From Anaerolineae bacterium (GTDB taxonomy: Bacteria > Chloroflexota > Anaerolineae > B4-G1 > DUEL01): 64,000 bases of DNA. The notes beneath the pieces were generated by a model. The model was not told the DNA's origin and did not search any database. It was given only the letters and a program-made list of their open reading frames with translations. Shown piece after piece: positions 8,473-16,998 of the stretch (the first letter of the stretch is position 1; each line of letters opens with the position of its first letter). The stretch is taken from contig JANXCY010000003.1 of the NCBI GenBank assembly GCA_025060135.1, forward strand, positions 1-64,000, written 5' to 3'. The position numbers and the translations under genes are program-made.

Positions 8473-9474
8473 TCAATGTTCCGATGCGGCCCTTTCGGAT
8501 AAACCGGGCTGATCACCCTGAGTGCTTTTCCCTGCCTGCTCCAATTCTCCCTTTCTCACCCGATACAGAATCTCCTCCAGCATCTTCCGGTTCATCTGGA
8601 TCAGGTCGGCCATCAGGCCGATGAGGCAGACCTGAAAGCCCACAATGATCAGGATGGCCGCCAGGATGAGGGACTGGACGTGTCCCGCCCCCCGGCTCTG
8701 GAGAAAGAAGTACAGGAACCGCAGTCCCAGGGCCACCCCACCGGCGATCAGCGCGCCGCCGATGGTGGTGAAGACCCGCAGGGGCCGGTACATCGTGTAG
8801 AACCGGATGATGGTGACAGCGGAAAGGGCCAGAAAGGAGGGGATACTGCGGATCAGGCGGGACGGTCGGGTCTGCGGGTTGGTGCGCACCGGGACGTAGA
8901 CGACGCGCATTTTGCGCGCCCCGGCCTGGATGAGGGTCTCCAGGGTGTAGGTGTAGTCGCCCAGGACAGTGAGGCGGAGGGCGGCCTCCCGGGTGAAGGC
9001 CCGGAAGCCACTGGTGGCATCGGGGATGGGGATGCCGGCGGCGCGCTCCACGACCCAACTCCCCCACTTCTGGAGGAGCCGCTTGAGGGGGGAGAAGTGC
9101 TCCAGTACAGCCACCCCCCGGTCGCCCACGACGATATCGGCCCGGCCCTCCAGGATGGGCTGGACCAGCCGGGCAATGTCTTCCCCCCGGTATTGATTAT
9201 CGGCGTCGGTGTTCACGATGATGTCCGCGCCGAGGCGCAGCGCCGTCTCCAGGCCCACGGTGAAGGCCGTTGCCAGCCCCTGGTTCTGCTTCAGGCGGAC
9301 GACGTGGTCCGCCCCTGCCTCCCGCGCGACCTCGGCCGTGCGGTCGGTGGAGCCGTCGTCCACCACCAGCACCTCTATACTATCCACCCCTGGCAGGGAA
9401 CGGGGCAGGTCGTGGAGTGTCTGGGGAAGGGTAGCTTCTTCGTTATAGGCGGGAATCTGGATGACAAGTTTCAA
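8473..9474 (-). CDS. GT2 polyprenyl-phosphate sugar transferase (DPM1-like)
   Basis: The 333-residue protein has an N-terminal GT-A domain: [19 protein letters not shown], the [16 protein letters not shown] segment, and the metal-binding region [16 protein letters not shown] (~85-100). Two or three hydrophobic helices lie at ~225-295. This is the layout of bacterial dolichol-/undecaprenyl-phosphate mannose or glucose synthases, which load a nucleotide sugar onto a polyprenyl phosphate. The downstream GT39 enzyme would use that donor. The conserved [15 protein letters not shown] segment near 155 supports the DPM/DPG-synthase subgroup. The sugar cannot be told from sequence. Confidence 0.88.
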   Translation of the reverse strand: MKLVIQIPAYNEEATLPQTLHDLPRSLPGVDSIEVLVVDDGSTDRTAEVAREAGADHVVRLKQNQGLATAFTVGLETALRLGADIIVNTDADNQYRGEDIARLVQPILEGRADIVVGDRGVAVLEHFSPLKRLLQKWGSWVVERAAGIPIPDATSGFRAFTREAALRLTVLGDYTYTLETLIQAGARKMRVVYVPVRTNPQTRPSRLIRSIPSFLALSAVTIIRFYTMYRPLRVFTTIGGALIAGGVALGLRFLYFFLQSRGAGHVQSLILAAILIIVGFQVCLIGLMADLIQMNRKMLEEILYRVRKGELEQAGKSTQGDQPGLSERAASEH

Positions 9475-9634
9475 GGCCGAAACGGCTCGGTGAAGAAATG
9501 GCAGACATCTGTTGGGGGAGATTGTACCATGAGCAGAAGTTCATGTCAAAGATGCCGATGTGGTGTTTCACCCCTGTCCACTCAAATGATATGATCGTGA
9601 TAGAACACGATTGCTTTTCCGAAAACCCCGACTA

Positions 9635-9643
9635 TGCTATAAT
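9635..9643 (+). promoter_or_regulatory. Candidate extended -10 promoter for the histidine kinase gene
   Basis: TGCTATAAT (TGC 9635-9637, TATAAT 9638-9643) is a perfect extended -10. No strong -35 is visible at 16-18 bp. Divergent genes flank it, and the expected start near 9650 precedes a dispersed repeat in the leader. Confidence 0.45.
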
Positions 9644-9651
9644 AAACTTCA

Positions 9652-9744
9652 TCGGAAAATAGACAGCGGATGAACGCGGACAGCGCGGATTTTTCCTTTT
9701 TTAATTTTAAATGCCAATCTGTTCCTTCGCGATTTCCGATAAGG
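9652..9744. repeat. Dispersed repeat in the 5' leader of the kinase gene
   Basis: GCGGATGAACGCGGACAGCG (9667-9686) is a repeat of the GCGGAT/GCGGAC type common in bacterial intergenic DNA. CGATTTCCGATAAGG at 9730-9744 matches the modules at 3326-3341 and 20195-20211. An in-frame ATG within the repeat at 9670 would extend the kinase by 30 residues that look like repeat translation, so it was not used. Confidence 0.55.
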
Positions 9745-9759
9745 CCTGATGTGTCGGAT

Positions 9760-11367
9760 ATGTTCGCCCGTTACCGAATTCGCCAGCGGGACTACCTGCT
9801 GAAAATCAGCCGGGTACTGACGGCCCAACTGGACCTGGATACCGTCTTGGCAGAAGTGCTGAAGGCCGCTATGGAGATGCTGGGCGGACAGGCGGCCCTG
9901 ATCGCCGTCCGGGAAGCGGACGGTCGGTTTACCATTCAGGCCTCGCGGGGTCTCCCTTCCCGACTGCAAGAATACTTCTCCCTCCTGCTGGTGGACATTC
10001 CCAACCAGGTGGACCCGTTTCTCTTCTACATTCCCGACCTGGAAGCCAAATTGGCGGAGATTGCCCTGCGGACCGGTCTGCCCTTCAGCCAGGTGATTGC
10101 CCTCCCGATGCGCATCGGGCCGGAACTGATTGGGGTGCTTTACGTCATCCGCGCCTACGGAGTCGCCTTTACCCCAGACGACCGGCAGGTCCTGGCCAGT
10201 TTCGCCGACCAGGCCGCCATTGCGGTCCACAACGCTCAGTTGTACCAGCGATTGGCTCAGGAAAAGCGTCGCCTGGACGCCATCCTGGAATCCAGTGCCG
10301 ACGGGGTGATGATCCTGGACCCGGGTCAGCGGATCATTGTCTTTAACCGGGCGCTGGCGGAGATGACTGGCTGGTCGGCTGCCGAGGCCATCGGCCGCCA
10401 CCACGATGAAATTATCCAGTGGGCCCGACGGGATACCGAGATGGACCTGAGCCGGGCCACCGCTGGTGGCTGGCCCCTGGCCCAATCCCGGGGGAAAACT
10501 GTCCTTTATGTGGAAGGCGACCTGCGCCGGCGGAGCGGCGGCGTCCTCAGCGTGGGCATCACCTACGCCCCTCTCCTGGATCGGGAAGGGAAACTGGTCA
10601 ACATCATCGCCAATGTGCGAGACATCACCCGCTTCCGGGAGGCGGACCGGCTCAAATCTACCTTCGTCTCCGTGGTCTCCCACGAGTTGAAAACACCGGT
10701 GGCGACCATCCTGGGATACGCGGAGACCTTGGCCCGCCCGGATGCTCAGTGGGACACGGAGACTGTCCGGGAACTGGCCGGGGTCATCCGGGAAGAAGCC
10801 CAGCGGCTGGACCGCCTGATTACGGACCTGTTAGACGCCTCCCGGATCCAGGCTGGAGCCCTGCCCCTGAAACGGGAAGAAGTAGACCTGGAGATGCTGG
10901 CCCACCGGGTGGTCCACCGATTCCAGTCCCAGACCGACCGCCACGACATCGCCGTCCGCTTCCCCTCGAATTTTCCCCTCGTAGTGGGAGACCCGCTGCG
11001 GCTGGAACAGGTCCTGAACAATCTGGTCTCCAACGCCATCAAATACTCTCCAGAGGGAGGACGCATCCGGATCCGGGGAGAGGCGCGGCCGGATGAAGTC
11101 ATCGTATCGGTGAGCGACGAGGGGATTGGCATCCCGGCGACCGAGCAGGGGCGCATCTTTGACCCCTTTTACCGGGTGGATGAGACATCGGTCCGGCAGG
11201 CCGGGGGGGTCGGCCTGGGCCTCTACCTGGCCCGGGCAATTGTAGAGGCCCATGGGGGACGCATCTGGGTGGAAAGCGAGCCAGGGAAAGGGTCCACGTT
11301 CTCCTTCAGCCTCCCCCGCCCCTCCGCTGACCGCCTCCCGGTGCCCCGGACCGAGCCGCCGGGATGA
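9760..11367 (+). CDS. GAF-PAS sensor histidine kinase (soluble)
   Basis: This 535-residue kinase has no obvious membrane segment. Order: a GAF domain (~20-165), a PAS domain (SSADGVMILDPGQRIIVFNR near 180, to ~290), and a HisKA H-box VSHELKTPVATILGYAETL near 310. A HATPase domain follows with N-box NNLVSNAIKYSPEGG near 425, G1 VSDEGIGIP and G2 GVGLGLYLARAIVEAHGG. It should sense a cytoplasmic ligand or redox state and phosphorylate a response regulator, but none is adjacent; the orphan regulator at 25607 is one candidate. The ATG at 9760 follows a dispersed repeat; a GTG at 9751 is an alternative. The next gene starts 49 bp downstream. Confidence 0.88.
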   Translation: MFARYRIRQRDYLLKISRVLTAQLDLDTVLAEVLKAAMEMLGGQAALIAVREADGRFTIQASRGLPSRLQEYFSLLLVDIPNQVDPFLFYIPDLEAKLAEIALRTGLPFSQVIALPMRIGPELIGVLYVIRAYGVAFTPDDRQVLASFADQAAIAVHNAQLYQRLAQEKRRLDAILESSADGVMILDPGQRIIVFNRALAEMTGWSAAEAIGRHHDEIIQWARRDTEMDLSRATAGGWPLAQSRGKTVLYVEGDLRRRSGGVLSVGITYAPLLDREGKLVNIIANVRDITRFREADRLKSTFVSVVSHELKTPVATILGYAETLARPDAQWDTETVRELAGVIREEAQRLDRLITDLLDASRIQAGALPLKREEVDLEMLAHRVVHRFQSQTDRHDIAVRFPSNFPLVVGDPLRLEQVLNNLVSNAIKYSPEGGRIRIRGEARPDEVIVSVSDEGIGIPATEQGRIFDPFYRVDETSVRQAGGVGLGLYLARAIVEAHGGRIWVESEPGKGSTFSFSLPRPSADRLPVPRTEPPG

Positions 11368-11416
11368 GAGGCAGCGACCAGCACGGCCTTATAACCTTAC
11401 TGTTTTCAGGAGGAAA

Positions 11417-12802
11417 ATGGCTCAACAACTGATCGCCCGAGTAACCTGCCCTAATTGCCGGACTACCTTCGGCATCCCGATCGAACAGGTTCTGGATGTG
11501 GAGATAGACCCCTCGGCCAAAGCCCGACTGCTGGCCGGCCAGGTCAATCTGGCCATCTGTCCCACTTGCGGGTTCGCCAGTGTCCTGGAGGTCCCCTTCA
11601 TCTACCATGACCCACGCAAGGAACTGGCGCTGGTCTATATGCCTATGGCGGCTGGCCGGACTGACATGGAGCGGCAGCAAGCCATCGGGGCTCTTTCCCG
11701 CGCAGTGATGAGCACGCTCCCACAGGAACAGCGGAAGAGTTATCTGATTAACCCCCAGGTCTTCCTTTCCTACGAAAGCCTGGTCAACCGGGTGCTGGAA
11801 GCCGACGGCATTACCCAGGAGATGATCCAGGCCCAGCGGGACCGGGCTGATCTTTTGAGGCGACTGCTGGAAGCGGCCACGCCCGAAGAGCGGATGGCGC
11901 TGGTCCGGGAAAACGAGGCGATGCTGGACGAGAACTTCTTCCGCATCCTCTCGCTGAACCTGGAGCAGGCCGATGCGCTGGGACGGGGCGAGGTCTTCCA
12001 GAAATTGATGGAGATTCGTACCCTGTTGCTGGAACAGACAGCGGTGGGCCGGAAACTGGCAGCCCGCTCCCGCGCGCTCCAGGCCCTGCAGGCGGAACCG
12101 ACGCGGGAGAAACTGCTGGACCTGTTGGTAGAGACCGAAGACCCGGCCACCCGCGCGGTACTGGTTACCTTTGGACAGCCGCTGGTGGATTATCTCTTCT
12201 TCCAGAAACTGACCCAGCGTATAGAGAGCGCTACGGATGAGGGGGTCCGCCAACGGTTGGAGGCATTGCGGGAAGAGGTGATGGGGATTCGGGAACAGAT
12301 CCGGGCCCAGGCCCGGGAGGAAGTGCAGACCAAACGCCATCTGCTGCGCGACCTGCTGACCTCGGAACAGCCGGAATTGCTGGCCCGCCGCCGCCTGGTG
12401 GAACTGGATGACCTTTTCCTGAGTGTCTTGGCCTCCGAGATAGAGAGCGCCCAGCAGGCCGGCGACCGGGAAACTCTCTCCCGTTTGCAGGAGGTCTGGC
12501 AACTGGTGATGCGCTTGCTCCAGGAGCAGGTCCCGCCGGAACTGCTGTTGCTGACCCAACTGATGGAGGCGCCGGACGAGGAAACGATGCGGCAGGTCCT
12601 GGAGAACAACGCCCGGTTACTCAACTCCTCCTTCCTGGCCCTCCTGGAACGGGTGGAGCAAGATATGCGGGGTCGGGGAGAAGAGGAGGTGGCCCGGAAA
12701 GCGGCCCGCGCCCTGGAACTGGCCCGGACGATAACGCCTGCCCAGCCGGAGGAAAAGCGCCCGCCTCAACGCCCCAGCGGTCTGGTGATGGTGAGGGGGT
12801 AA
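11417..12802 (+). CDS. CpXC domain protein with long helical tail
   Basis: The 461-residue protein starts at an ATG 3 bp after AGGAGGAAA (AGGAGG at 11409-11414). The N-terminal ~115 residues carry two Cys pairs, CPNCRTTFGIP and LAICPTCGFASVLEV, and match the CpXC domain, a presumed zinc-binding module of unknown function. The remainder is predicted to be nearly all helix. A helix-turn unit occurs twice: TPEERMALVRENEAMLDENF near 155 and PDEETMRQVLENNARLLNSS near 385. Function is not established. Placement 49 bp after a histidine kinase suggests a shared transcript. No membrane segment or signal peptide is visible. Confidence 0.8.
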   Translation: MAQQLIARVTCPNCRTTFGIPIEQVLDVEIDPSAKARLLAGQVNLAICPTCGFASVLEVPFIYHDPRKELALVYMPMAAGRTDMERQQAIGALSRAVMSTLPQEQRKSYLINPQVFLSYESLVNRVLEADGITQEMIQAQRDRADLLRRLLEAATPEERMALVRENEAMLDENFFRILSLNLEQADALGRGEVFQKLMEIRTLLLEQTAVGRKLAARSRALQALQAEPTREKLLDLLVETEDPATRAVLVTFGQPLVDYLFFQKLTQRIESATDEGVRQRLEALREEVMGIREQIRAQAREEVQTKRHLLRDLLTSEQPELLARRRLVELDDLFLSVLASEIESAQQAGDRETLSRLQEVWQLVMRLLQEQVPPELLLLTQLMEAPDEETMRQVLENNARLLNSSFLALLERVEQDMRGRGEEEVARKAARALELARTITPAQPEEKRPPQRPSGLVMVRG

Positions 12803-12930
12803 ATCGTTGCGGGGGGGGGCCCCCAGGGGGGCCCCCCCACACCAGCCCCACCCCGGGTTGGGGCCCCGGTTTTGGGGGGTTTCGGCGGCGGCCGCCCTTG
12901 GGGCGCCCGCCGCAACATCTCCCATCCCGG
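12803..12930. terminator. Extreme G/C-only tract and inverted repeats between convergent genes
   Basis: This 128-bp gap contains runs of nine G, then alternating C and G blocks (12811-12838), and further G/C blocks to 12910. TCGTTGCGG-type sequence at 12804-12812 is inverted as CCGCAAC near 12911-12916, so the region can fold into a long hairpin. It could terminate transcription from both sides. The homopolymer runs are also where assembly errors are most likely. Confidence 0.4.
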
Positions 12931-15900
12931 TTACGGCAGCCGTTGGATGCGGAATGCCTGCTCTGCAGAGAAAGGCGTCGTGCAGAGAGGCTCCCCGTCC
13001 TGGACCACGGTTACCTGACGGCTCCGGACACTGGTTACCCACACCTGATTCGCCACTGGATCCAGCGCGATCCCCTCCAGTGGGTACGCGGGCAGATCCA
13101 GCGGCACCGGCGTCGGTGTGCCCATCTCCCAGACCGGAATGAGCAGGACCTGATTCTGTCCCCCGTCCTCCTCAGAAGTTACCGTCCACAGGTGGCCGTG
13201 AGTGCCAAGGTGGGGATTGACGGCGATCACCCGCAGCCGCACCCGGGAGCCATCGCCCCGCTTCACGTCCATCGCTCCCACAATCGTATCCGTTGCCCCG
13301 TTTATCAGCGCGATGCGACCCTGGGAGATGCCGGTAACGTAGATACGATTACGCACCGGGTCCACGGCCACGCCGTAGGCGTCCAGCAATGCCAGCGGGC
13401 ACTGTCCTGGTCCGGCCTGAATCGTCCGGGTGGTGTGGTTGGTGCCGTCTATGACCACCACACCCCGATACGGCGCGTGGTCCGCTACGTAGATTTTGTT
13501 GGTGACGGTGTTGACCGCCATGTGCGCCGGTTCGCCGAACCCGGTCAACGTGGCGAGGAGGGTCAGATTGGCGGCGTCGTAGACTCCCACCGTCCCGCTA
13601 AGGTAATTGCTCACGTAGACCCGGCCCGTGCGCGGGTTATATACCACCCCGTGCGGGGAGCCGCCTGCCGGGAGTGTCGCCAGCACTCTGTAGGTAGTCC
13701 CATCCAGCACCCGGACATGCCCTGGCCCTCCGTCCCGCGTCGTTACCCAGATACGGTTGCGGTCCGGGTCGTAGGCAATGCCGTGCGTGGCGGTGAAGGC
13801 GCGAATGTCGGTGATCACGGTGTGGTGGGTCATGTGGACGACCTGCACCCCGTGGTCGTGGGCGATGAAGGCCCGGCGGCCCGCTACGTCCATCGCCACG
13901 CCGTAGGGAGAAGGGCCAGTGGGGAGGGCAGCCACCCACCGGGGCGCACAGAAGGGCGGTGGCGGCAGTTCCCCTCCTCCCCCGCAGAGGGGCTCCCCGT
14001 CCTGGACGACAGTTACCTGCCCGCTCCGGACACTGGTTACCCAGACCCGGTCCGTCGTCGGGTCCAGGGCGATCCCGTCCAGCGGGAACGACGGCAGGTC
14101 CAGTGCCACCGGCGTCGGCGTGCCCATGGGCCAGATTGGGATCAGCAGGACCTGATTCTGCCCCCCGTCCTCCTCCGAGGTAACCACAAACAGGTGGCCG
14201 TAAGTTCCCATGTCGGGGTTGGCGACGATCACCCGCAGCGGCACCCGGAAGCCGCCTTCTCGCTGGATGTCCATCGCGCCCACGATCGTATCCGTCCCCC
14301 CGTCAATCAGCACGATGCGGCCCTGAGAGATACCGGTGGCGTAGACCCGGTTGCGCGTCTCGTCCACCGCCACGCCGTAGGCGTCCAGCAATGCCAGCGG
14401 CCACTGTCCTGGTCCGGCCTGAATCGTCCGGGTGGTGTGGTTGGTGCCGTCTATGACCACCACACCCCGATAGGGCCCGTGGTCCGCCACGTAGATTTTG
14501 TTGGTAACGGCGTTCACCGCGATGTGGGCCGGATCGTCAAAGCCAGCCAGAGTGGTAATGAGCGTAGGGGAGACGGCATTGTAGACGCTTACCGTCCCGT
14601 CATCAAAGTTGCTCACATACACGCGGTCCGTGGTGGAGTTATAGGCCACCGAATGCACGCCCTTGCCTGCCTGGAGCGTCGCCAGCCGCGCGTACGTGTT
14701 CCCGTCCAGCACCTGCACGCGCCCGGGAGTGGCGTCCCGCGTCGCCACCCAGATGCGGTTGCGCTCCGGGTCGTAGGCAATGCCGAAGGCATAGGGCACA
14801 GAACGAACGTCCGTAATCACGGTGTGGTTCACTGTATCTATCACCCGCACTCCCTGCTGATGGGCGATGAAGGCCCGACGGCCCGCCGGGTCTATCGCCA
14901 CGGCGGAGGGGTAGGGCCCGGCGTCCAGCGTGGCGACCCGCTGGGGCGCGCAGAAGGGTGTGGGCGGCCACGACCGCATCACCAGAGGCAGATAGACCGG
15001 CCCGACGGCGAAGAAGCGGATGGTGGCAGTGCCGGAGACGGAGTCGGCGGTGCCCGTTATCCTCACCGTCCCGGTGACGGTGGAAGAGACCAAGGTCTGG
15101 GCCACGCCGCCCCGGGTCGTGTCGGTAACCGGAGCGACTGTTCCGGGCGGGCTGACGGCGAAGGTGACCACTGTCCCGTTCTGCACCAGGTTTCCAAAGC
15201 AATCATTCACGGTGGCGCGGACCTCCACTGGAGTGCTCACCCGCGCTACGGACGGAGCGGCCAGGGTCAACGAGCAGGGCGGGCCCGGCTCCACCATCAA
15301 CGCCCGGAAGGACGTGCTCATACAGCCGGTGGCGGCGATGGCGGTTACGTTGGCGATAACGCCACCCGTGCGGGTGTAGACGTGGGTGGTGGACGGAACC
15401 GAGGTACGGGCAGTAACGCCGTCCCCAAAATCCCAGAGCCACTGCTGCCCACCGGTGCCGATGTCCCAGAAACCAGTGGGGACACCCACTCGCGTGGGGC
15501 TGGGGACGATGAGAAGGTTGGGCGAGGGGAGGGAATGGACGGTCACCGTAGCCGTGGCCACGTCAGTGCCGCAGGGGCCGGTGGCGGTCAGGACGGCGGT
15601 GTAGGTGCCCGGGCTGGCGTAGAGATGAGTCGGGTGGGTCTCGGTAACGACGGGGGAGCCATCGCCGAAGTTCCACTGATATGAGGTCGCATTCTGGCTG
15701 AGATTATGGAAGCCAACCAGGCGGCCGTAGCAGACCGGCGCGGTGTGGGTGAAGGCAGCAGTGGTGCGGACGACGGTCAGGCTGTGCTCCCAGAGGGGCA
15801 CATGGGGCAGTACCTCCGGGCTGGTGAAGCGGTAGGTGGTGGTCAGCCGGGTACCCTCAGGCGTACCTGGTGCGATGGTAGCCGCGAAAGTCCGGGTAAG

Positions 15901-16677
15901 GGCGTTCCCGCCGGAGGCCTGCAGAACCGTTGGGATGGTCCAGGTGAGGGTCGGAGAGACCCAAACGCCGCCGTCGGAGACCGTCCCCGGGTCCACCATC
16001 AGCGCGGGGGGCATCCCACCGGTCAGGGTGAAGGGAATGCTTGTCGCCACGCCGCCGGGGTTGGTGACGATGAGGGTGTAGGTAATCCGCCCGCCCGCGC
16101 AGACCAGCCCGGCCGTCCCCACCGCCAGGCCGAAATCCGGCGCCCGGATGATGGTGGTAACCGGCGATGTTTCGCAAAAGGCGCGCGGCGTCTCGTCTAC
16201 CGTCCCGCTGAAGCAGTAGGCGGCGTTGACGATGGCGGTGCGGTCCCGGAAGGGCGGAATGAAGCGGACGCTGTACGCTCCTACCAGAGACTGGGAGTCC
16301 GAGAGGATACGTCTGGATGTATAGGTTACGGCTGTGCTGCCTGCGACCAGAGTGGCTGCCCAGTCGGGCCCGGTGGTCCCGCTTTCCAGTGTACCGCCCG
16401 GTGGGAGGTCGTCCGTGATGACGGCTCCGGTAGCGACCGTGCGGTTGTGAGGATTCTGAAGGGTGAGAGTGTAGGGAATATAGAGGGGGTGGGGCCAGTT
16501 CTGGGAGAGGGTAGCGGGGGCGGATTTGGTGACGGTGATTCCAGCGGTAGCGTGCTGGATAGCCACAGGTGGGGGGCCAGCGGCGATCGGCGGCCCCAGG
16601 GCCAGGAAACAGAGGAGGAGCAGTAATCCTCCCGTCAGACCGGCTGTGATGGTTCTGGAGAGACGGTGGATGCTCAT
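12931..16677 (-). CDS. Secreted PKD / YVTN-type beta-propeller surface protein
   Basis: The 1,248-residue protein opens with a signal peptide (LTGGLLLLLCFLALGPPIAA, ~15-34). DUF11-like adhesive domains follow (~45-300), then two PKD domains (YQWNFGDG near 333 and WLWDFGDG near 413) and an invasin-like Ig domain (~470-560). The C-terminal ~670 residues are two copies of a propeller built from YVTN-like blades (AIDPAGRRAFIAH, GIAYDPERNRIWVATRD, RVYVSNFDDGTVSVY). The copies are offset by 1,002 bp. No LPXTG, PEP-CTERM or C-terminal membrane anchor is visible, so it is probably released or held non-covalently. A Shine-Dalgarno (GGAGG) precedes the ATG. Likely an extracellular binding or structural protein; the ligand is unknown. 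Confidence 0.85.
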   Translation of the reverse strand: MSIHRLSRTITAGLTGGLLLLLCFLALGPPIAAGPPPVAIQHATAGITVTKSAPATLSQNWPHPLYIPYTLTLQNPHNRTVATGAVITDDLPPGGTLESGTTGPDWAATLVAGSTAVTYTSRRILSDSQSLVGAYSVRFIPPFRDRTAIVNAAYCFSGTVDETPRAFCETSPVTTIIRAPDFGLAVGTAGLVCAGGRITYTLIVTNPGGVATSIPFTLTGGMPPALMVDPGTVSDGGVWVSPTLTWTIPTVLQASGGNALTRTFAATIAPGTPEGTRLTTTYRFTSPEVLPHVPLWEHSLTVVRTTAAFTHTAPVCYGRLVGFHNLSQNATSYQWNFGDGSPVVTETHPTHLYASPGTYTAVLTATGPCGTDVATATVTVHSLPSPNLLIVPSPTRVGVPTGFWDIGTGGQQWLWDFGDGVTARTSVPSTTHVYTRTGGVIANVTAIAATGCMSTSFRALMVEPGPPCSLTLAAPSVARVSTPVEVRATVNDCFGNLVQNGTVVTFAVSPPGTVAPVTDTTRGGVAQTLVSSTVTGTVRITGTADSVSGTATIRFFAVGPVYLPLVMRSWPPTPFCAPQRVATLDAGPYPSAVAIDPAGRRAFIAHQQGVRVIDTVNHTVITDVRSVPYAFGIAYDPERNRIWVATRDATPGRVQVLDGNTYARLATLQAGKGVHSVAYNSTTDRVYVSNFDDGTVSVYNAVSPTLITTLAGFDDPAHIAVNAVTNKIYVADHGPYRGVVVIDGTNHTTRTIQAGPGQWPLALLDAYGVAVDETRNRVYATGISQGRIVLIDGGTDTIVGAMDIQREGGFRVPLRVIVANPDMGTYGHLFVVTSEEDGGQNQVLLIPIWPMGTPTPVALDLPSFPLDGIALDPTTDRVWVTSVRSGQVTVVQDGEPLCGGGGELPPPPFCAPRWVAALPTGPSPYGVAMDVAGRRAFIAHDHGVQVVHMTHHTVITDIRAFTATHGIAYDPDRNRIWVTTRDGGPGHVRVLDGTTYRVLATLPAGGSPHGVVYNPRTGRVYVSNYLSGTVGVYDAANLTLLATLTGFGEPAHMAVNTVTNKIYVADHAPYRGVVVIDGTNHTTRTIQAGPGQCPLALLDAYGVAVDPVRNRIYVTGISQGRIALINGATDTIVGAMDVKRGDGSRVRLRVIAVNPHLGTHGHLWTVTSEEDGGQNQVLLIPVWEMGTPTPVPLDLPAYPLEGIALDPVANQVWVTSVRSRQVTVVQDGEPLCTTPFSAEQAFRIQRLP
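12955..14957. repeat. Tandem 1,002-bp duplication inside the propeller gene
   Basis: The segment encoding FCAPRWVAALPTG onward (ending near 13953) repeats the segment encoding FCAPQRVATLDAG onward (near 14955). A landmark GTCCAGCAATGCCAGCGG lies at 13381 and again at 14383, a 1,002-bp (334-codon) offset. Stretches of about 80 bp around 13398-13480 and 14400-14482 are almost identical in DNA, so the duplication is recent or kept uniform by gene conversion. Confidence 0.85.
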
Positions 16678-16998
16678 TTAGGCTACCTCCTTTCGCCGAA
16701 TAGACCCTTGCTGTTGCCAAATCCTTTTTTCCGTGCTATCTTATAATACATCGGCTTGGTTCAGAATGGCATTGCGCTTCCGTTACAGTTGAGTAACGAG
16801 GTGTGGAAAAGGGGCCCCAGCCTGGCTGACCGCTCCTGACTTCGGCGGGGTCAAGGTCTGGGGGAGCAACGTTCGTCATCCTCGGTTCCCCATTTGCCCG
16901 TATGGATGCTGACCAGTCTGTGGTTTGCGTGAGGAGGGTTGGGGCGGTGGCCCGTACCCCGGCCTTCAAGGAATGAATCCCCAGGAACAGGAGGCATC

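Noticed and set aside
8456-8476. TTG at 8476 as the GT39 start
   Set aside because: It would translate the AGGAGG ribosome-binding site of the ATG at 8455.
12898-15684. A 928-codon open frame antisense to the propeller gene
   Set aside because: Composition is rich in Arg, Gly, His and Pro without domains; the opposite strand has a signal peptide, PKD motifs and propeller blades. It is an antisense shadow of GC-rich coding DNA.
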